A stretch of DNA of 7,838 bases, from assembly GCA_024691065.1 (NCBI GenBank), contig JAILOA010000094.1:1-7838 (forward strand). Direction: 5' to 3'. The notes below the pieces were generated by a model. That model was not told the DNA's origin. It did not search any database and saw only the letters and a program-made list of their open reading frames with translations. This document shows, one piece after another, positions 5,595 to 7,838 of this stretch. Positions within the stretch are counted from its first letter, which is position 1. Each line of letters starts with the position of its first letter. The translations under genes and the position numbers were made by a program. The DNA comes from Lachnospiraceae bacterium (GTDB lineage: Bacteria; Bacillota; Clostridia; Lachnospirales; Lachnospiraceae).

Positions 5595-5790
5595 GTGGGA
5601 GTAGAAAGTAATTTGAATTGATGAAAATTTCGGATCTATATATTTATCTGATTATTACGGAAATAATATTTATTTTAAACTGCTTGATTTGAATTACTTT
5701 CTCTTTTTGAATTAATGTATTTCTTACATTTCCGTTTTGGCACATATTTCAAAGGTAGATTTATTCTACCTTTGAAATATGTGTTTTTTT
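5595..5790 (+). ncRNA. Candidate small RNA of about 195 nt (undescribed)
   Basis: A strong promoter and a perfect terminator enclose this stretch, on the strand opposite both neighbours. The RNA can form a 19-bp uninterrupted stem, 5603-5621 with 5684-5702: 15 Watson-Crick and 4 G-U pairs. The G-U pairs would be A-C mismatches in a - transcript, so the fold supports + transcription. Within the loop ATTATT/AATAAT (5651-5656, 5662-5667) forms a hairpin. AATGTA/TACATT (5714-5719, 5725-5730) forms another before the terminator. A 23-codon hydrophobic reading frame (5621-5692, starting MKISDLYIYLI) lies in it, but no ribosome site is well placed and its ATG starts inside the stem. A regulatory RNA is preferred; a tiny membrane peptide or toxin is the alternative. 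I recognise no known RNA family. The 86 bp after it show nothing convincing apart from the phosphatase 3' repeats further on. Confidence 0.6.
5741..5790 (+). terminator. Perfect 19-bp intrinsic terminator
   Basis: CACATATTTCAAAGGTAGA (5741-5759) pairs without mismatch with 5765-5783 around a 5-nt loop, and seven T's follow (5784-5790). On the - strand no U run follows the stem, so it works for + transcripts only. The only plausible + transcript is the one started at 5560-5588. Confidence 0.92.
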
Positions 5791-5885
5791 ATTCCAAATT
5801 TTAATAATCCAATTGCTTTTCACGTATAATGGTTATTAAAATCGTTAACTGTTATAATCAAAATTAACATGCATTTTTATAGGTT

Positions 5886-5993
5886 TTCACTTAAATTATA
5901 TTTTATAATATTGCAGTTTTCCCACTCTAAATCATATTTTACAATTTCATAGTTTTTTTACTCAAAATCATATCTCACAATCTCACAATTTTT
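5886..5993 (-). repeat. Three 36-bp in-frame repeats at the phosphatase 3' end
   Basis: The last 11 codons plus the stop of the phosphatase gene (5958-5993, KNCEIVRYDFE-stop) are followed, in the same frame, by KNYEIVKYDLEW (5922-5957) and ENCNIIKYNLSE (5886-5921), then N, L and a TAA at 5877-5879. Copies one and two agree at 28 of 36 bases and 8 of 11 amino acids. Several differences are silent third-position changes (AAT/AAC, GAG/GAA, GTG/GTA). Confidence 0.85.
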
Positions 5994-6500
5994 CACACCG
6001 AAGCATGAAAATTCTTCGCTGTCCATATCTCTGAAATATGATTCCACCATTCTCGCAATTCCATTGTGAGCTACCAGAATATATGTCTTTTTATCAGATT
6101 CCTCTTTTATATCATCAAGCAAATTATAAATTCTTTGAGCCAAATGTAATATGGATTCACCTGTTCCATATCTGCTCGAGCAATGTTTTTTAGCTTCATG
6201 AAATTCCTTTCCGTCTCTGGCAGTTGTTTCATAAATTCCAAAATTCTGCTCTTTAAGTCTTTCCTCGATTCGCATCGGAATTCCGGTAATTTCCGAAATA
6301 TGTTTTGCTGTATCGGCAGCCCTGCAAAGCGGGGAAGTAAGGATTTCATCTGCCTTTATGCCCTCTGCCAAAATCTTCTTTCCTGTTTCTATTGCCTGCT
6401 CATGCCCAAGTTCAGTTAAAGCTATATCAGTCGCTCCGCAAATTTTATTTTCAACATTCCAAATCGTCTGCCCATGTCTCACAAAGTAAAAATGTCCCAT
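5958..6500 (-). CDS. Histidine phosphatase family protein (phosphoglycerate mutase-like)
   Basis: This 180-residue cytoplasmic enzyme belongs to the RHG phosphatase superfamily, which forms a phosphohistidine while removing phosphate from small substrates. Visible landmarks are VRHGQTIWN (R8, catalytic H9), LTSPLCRAADTA (R60), RLKEQNFGIYE (likely acid E84) and LVAHNGIAR (H145). The length and the ending NCEIVRYDFE are normal, so the TAA stop looks genuine. The substrate cannot be told from sequence; related proteins are annotated as alpha-ribazole phosphatase (CobC), GpmB-like or broad phosphatases, and no cobalamin genes are nearby. AGGAG (CTCCT at 6506-6510) lies 5 nt before the ATG. It lies 210 bp downstream of the PAP2 gene on the same strand, across an AT-rich repeat region. 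Two extra in-frame copies of its last 36 bp follow the stop. No clear - strand terminator is seen after it. Confidence 0.93.
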   Translation of the reverse strand: MGHFYFVRHGQTIWNVENKICGATDIALTELGHEQAIETGKKILAEGIKADEILTSPLCRAADTAKHISEITGIPMRIEERLKEQNFGIYETTARDGKEFHEAKKHCSSRYGTGESILHLAQRIYNLLDDIKEESDKKTYILVAHNGIARMVESYFRDMDSEEFSCFGVKNCEIVRYDFE

Positions 6501-6529
6501 TTTTTCTCCTTAATTTTTAATCATTTCAA

Positions 6530-6715
6530 AAAATTATCTTTTTATTTTTTTTAGCTTAAACAAAATTATCTTTTTAATTTTTATTAACTTATATAAAATT
6601 ATCTTAGTATTTTTTTTATCACAATAATTTTATCTTTGTATTTTTTTTATTAACTTAAACAAAATTATCTTAGTATTTTTTATCTCAATAATTTCATCTT
6701 TGTATTTTTATTAAC
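6530..6715. repeat. Six degenerate AT-rich repeats of about 32 bp
   Basis: Variants of AAAATTATCTTDGTATTTTTTTTAT recur from about 6530, 6562, 6595, 6627, 6661 and 6690, spaced 30-34 bp. The third and fourth copies match the fifth and sixth as a pair, showing a second-level duplication of about 65 bp. The block fills the gap between the PAP2 stop and the phosphatase start. No clear promoter, terminator or small gene can be separated from the low-complexity background. Confidence 0.7.
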
Positions 6716-7625
6716 CCAAAAATTTTACTTTCTTAAAACACATCGGATATAGTCCGGTAATCGTAAACATAATTATACAATATCTTACAACCCTTATTAT
6801 ATGCTGTAAAATAGAATCGCTCTCCAATAATTCTTTACTAAACGGAAGCTTTAGAACTTTTGCCAAAACCGCATATATAACGATGGCAAATACAGGTCTT
6901 AATATTCTCCCAAGTATCTTTTCGGTATTTTCAAATTTAACATATTTTTCTTCAAAGAAGTTTGCCAATGTTAAACCAATCAATAATCCATAACTGGTAT
7001 AATATTCATTACCGGATAATACAAAAAATCCGGGAATTCCAAGAATACATAATATAAGGAAAAATACATTTTCATTTTTAAATTTATCCCTGATATATGG
7101 AATCAAAAATACTACCGTAGTTCCCAATGCCCAACCTGTCATAACATCTGTAGGATAATGAACTCCGAGTATTGAACGGCTAAGTCCTACTAAAAATATT
7201 AAAATTACACAAATAATTGTTATTGCTTTTTTCTTCATCAACTTTGCCAGAGTTCCGTATCCGACTGCAGAATTAGTCGAGTGACCGCTCGGAAATGAGT
7301 AACCCTGGATTTTCAAGTTCATCATGTCTCCTTCTTGCGGCGCTTTCAGGCATTTTATACTTTCATGATTAATATATGGTCTGCATCTCATCACCAGACC
7401 CTTTATAATTGACCCAAAATAAAATGCAACAATTACATTTAATCCTATGGTTTTTCCTTTTTCTTTGTCATAACTTAAATAAAAAAATGTAAGTATAGCA
7501 ACAAATATTAAGCTATCTCCTAAATCGGTAATTAGAGAAACAATTTTAACCAATGTAGGATTCAGGCCCGATTGCAACATTTCTATCAGCTTTACTTCCC
7601 AATCAAAATAAAAATCTCTAGCCAT
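6711..7625 (-). CDS. PAP2-family membrane phosphatase
   Basis: This 304-residue integral membrane protein carries the three PAP2 motifs: KGLVMRCRP (K75-P83), SFPSGHS (catalytic His H115) and SRSILGVHYPTD (R150, H156, D160). Such enzymes remove phosphate from lipid phosphates, for example phosphatidate or undecaprenyl diphosphate, on the outer face of the membrane. Hydrophobic segments run at about 29-50, 60-77, 115-128, 134-149, 160-177, 187-204, 211-223, 240-257 and 276-293. The last several lie beyond the usual catalytic core, so it is longer than BcrC-type proteins (about 200); a similar extended form is common in clostridia. The lipid substrate is not decided by sequence. AAAGGAAG (complement of 7633-7640) lies 7 nt before the ATG, and a good promoter lies further upstream. 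All motif residues are intact. The neighbouring phosphatase gene is co-directional but 210 bp away. Confidence 0.95.
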   Translation of the reverse strand: MARDFYFDWEVKLIEMLQSGLNPTLVKIVSLITDLGDSLIFVAILTFFYLSYDKEKGKTIGLNVIVAFYFGSIIKGLVMRCRPYINHESIKCLKAPQEGDMMNLKIQGYSFPSGHSTNSAVGYGTLAKLMKKKAITIICVILIFLVGLSRSILGVHYPTDVMTGWALGTTVVFLIPYIRDKFKNENVFFLILCILGIPGFFVLSGNEYYTSYGLLIGLTLANFFEEKYVKFENTEKILGRILRPVFAIVIYAVLAKVLKLPFSKELLESDSILQHIIRVVRYCIIMFTITGLYPMCFKKVKFLG

Positions 7626-7707
7626 TCAGTTACTTCCTTTCCATAATTTTTTATATCAATTTTTGATATTTATATATAAACCTTAGTTATTTTTAACCTT
7701 TGTTGCT

Positions 7708-7736
7708 TTTATAAATCTTTATTATTTTTCTGTTAA
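7708..7736 (-). promoter_or_regulatory. Promoter of PAP2 gene
   Basis: On the - strand, TTAACA (7731-7736), a 17-bp spacer and TATAAA (7708-7713) each match five of six consensus bases. Transcription would start near 7701, about 75 nt before the ATG. The rest of 7626-7838 is AT-rich, with loosely repeated AACCTYTGTT-like phrases (7680-7745), and shows no gene. Confidence 0.6.
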
Positions 7737-7838
7737 CCTCTGTTTTTATTCTTTGTTTTATATATTTTTTTCCTATATAAAACTTTATTATATTTTTATC
7801 TATAAACAATTATACCTGAAACTGTTACATATCAGCTC

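Noticed and set aside
5621..5692. A 23-codon hydrophobic reading frame as an AgrD-like pheromone precursor for the kinase
   Set aside because: There is no well-placed ribosome site, the ATG lies in a predicted stem, and the single Cys is only two residues from the end with no AgrD-like acidic tail. It is kept only as an alternative product of the candidate RNA.
5877..5960. Programmed stop-codon readthrough extending the phosphatase
   Set aside because: The 180-residue product already has a normal length and ending, and no recoding signal is recognisable. It is recorded as a finding about duplication, not as an extended gene.

Overview
The window looks like a chromosomal segment from a low-GC Gram-positive anaerobe of the Clostridia, most likely a Lachnospiraceae-type organism. 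This rests on strong AGGAGG-type ribosome sites, AT-rich spacers with consensus sigma-A-like promoters, a short clostridial-type malic enzyme, an AgrC/ComD-like GHKL kinase, and a glutamine synthetase-like gene paired with an ANTAR regulator. The taxonomic guess comes from gene content only.

Layout. Positions 1-142 hold the 3' end of pyrG (CTP synthase). A promoter-bearing gap leads into a two-gene operon on the + strand: a short, divergent glutamine synthetase-like ligase (249-1424) and, 12 nt later, an ANTAR RNA-binding regulator with a degenerate receiver domain (1437-2018). Three tandem terminator hairpins at an exact 62-bp spacing (2043-2213) separate it from a convergent malic enzyme gene on the - strand (2228-3400). 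Malic enzyme has a good promoter at 3628-3656, implying a leader of about 220 nt. Upstream of that promoter lies a structured inverted-repeat element flanked by 14-bp direct repeats (3668-3848).

The second half is more AT-rich and coded on the - strand: an orphan AgrC/ComD-like sensor kinase (3934-5232), a histidine phosphatase (5958-6500) and a PAP2 membrane phosphatase (6711-7625). The kinase is preceded by three copies of a promoter/operator-like repeat (5281-5480). Between kinase and phosphatase, on the opposite (+) strand, a near-perfect promoter (5560-5588) and a perfect 19-bp terminator hairpin (5741-5790) bracket about 195 nt with no recognisable protein gene. That RNA can form a 19-bp stem whose G-U pairs work only in the + transcript, so this is the best candidate for an undescribed small RNA gene here.

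Functionally, pyrG and the ligase/ANTAR pair suggest a glutamine and nitrogen theme, although the ligase lacks residues expected of a true glutamine synthetase. Malic enzyme links malate to pyruvate and reducing power. The kinase has no response regulator in the window. The two phosphatases are adjacent and co-directional, but their 210-bp gap is filled with degenerate 32-bp repeats and they need not form an operon. A further oddity is that the last 36 bp of the histidine phosphatase gene are repeated twice, in frame, beyond its stop codon.
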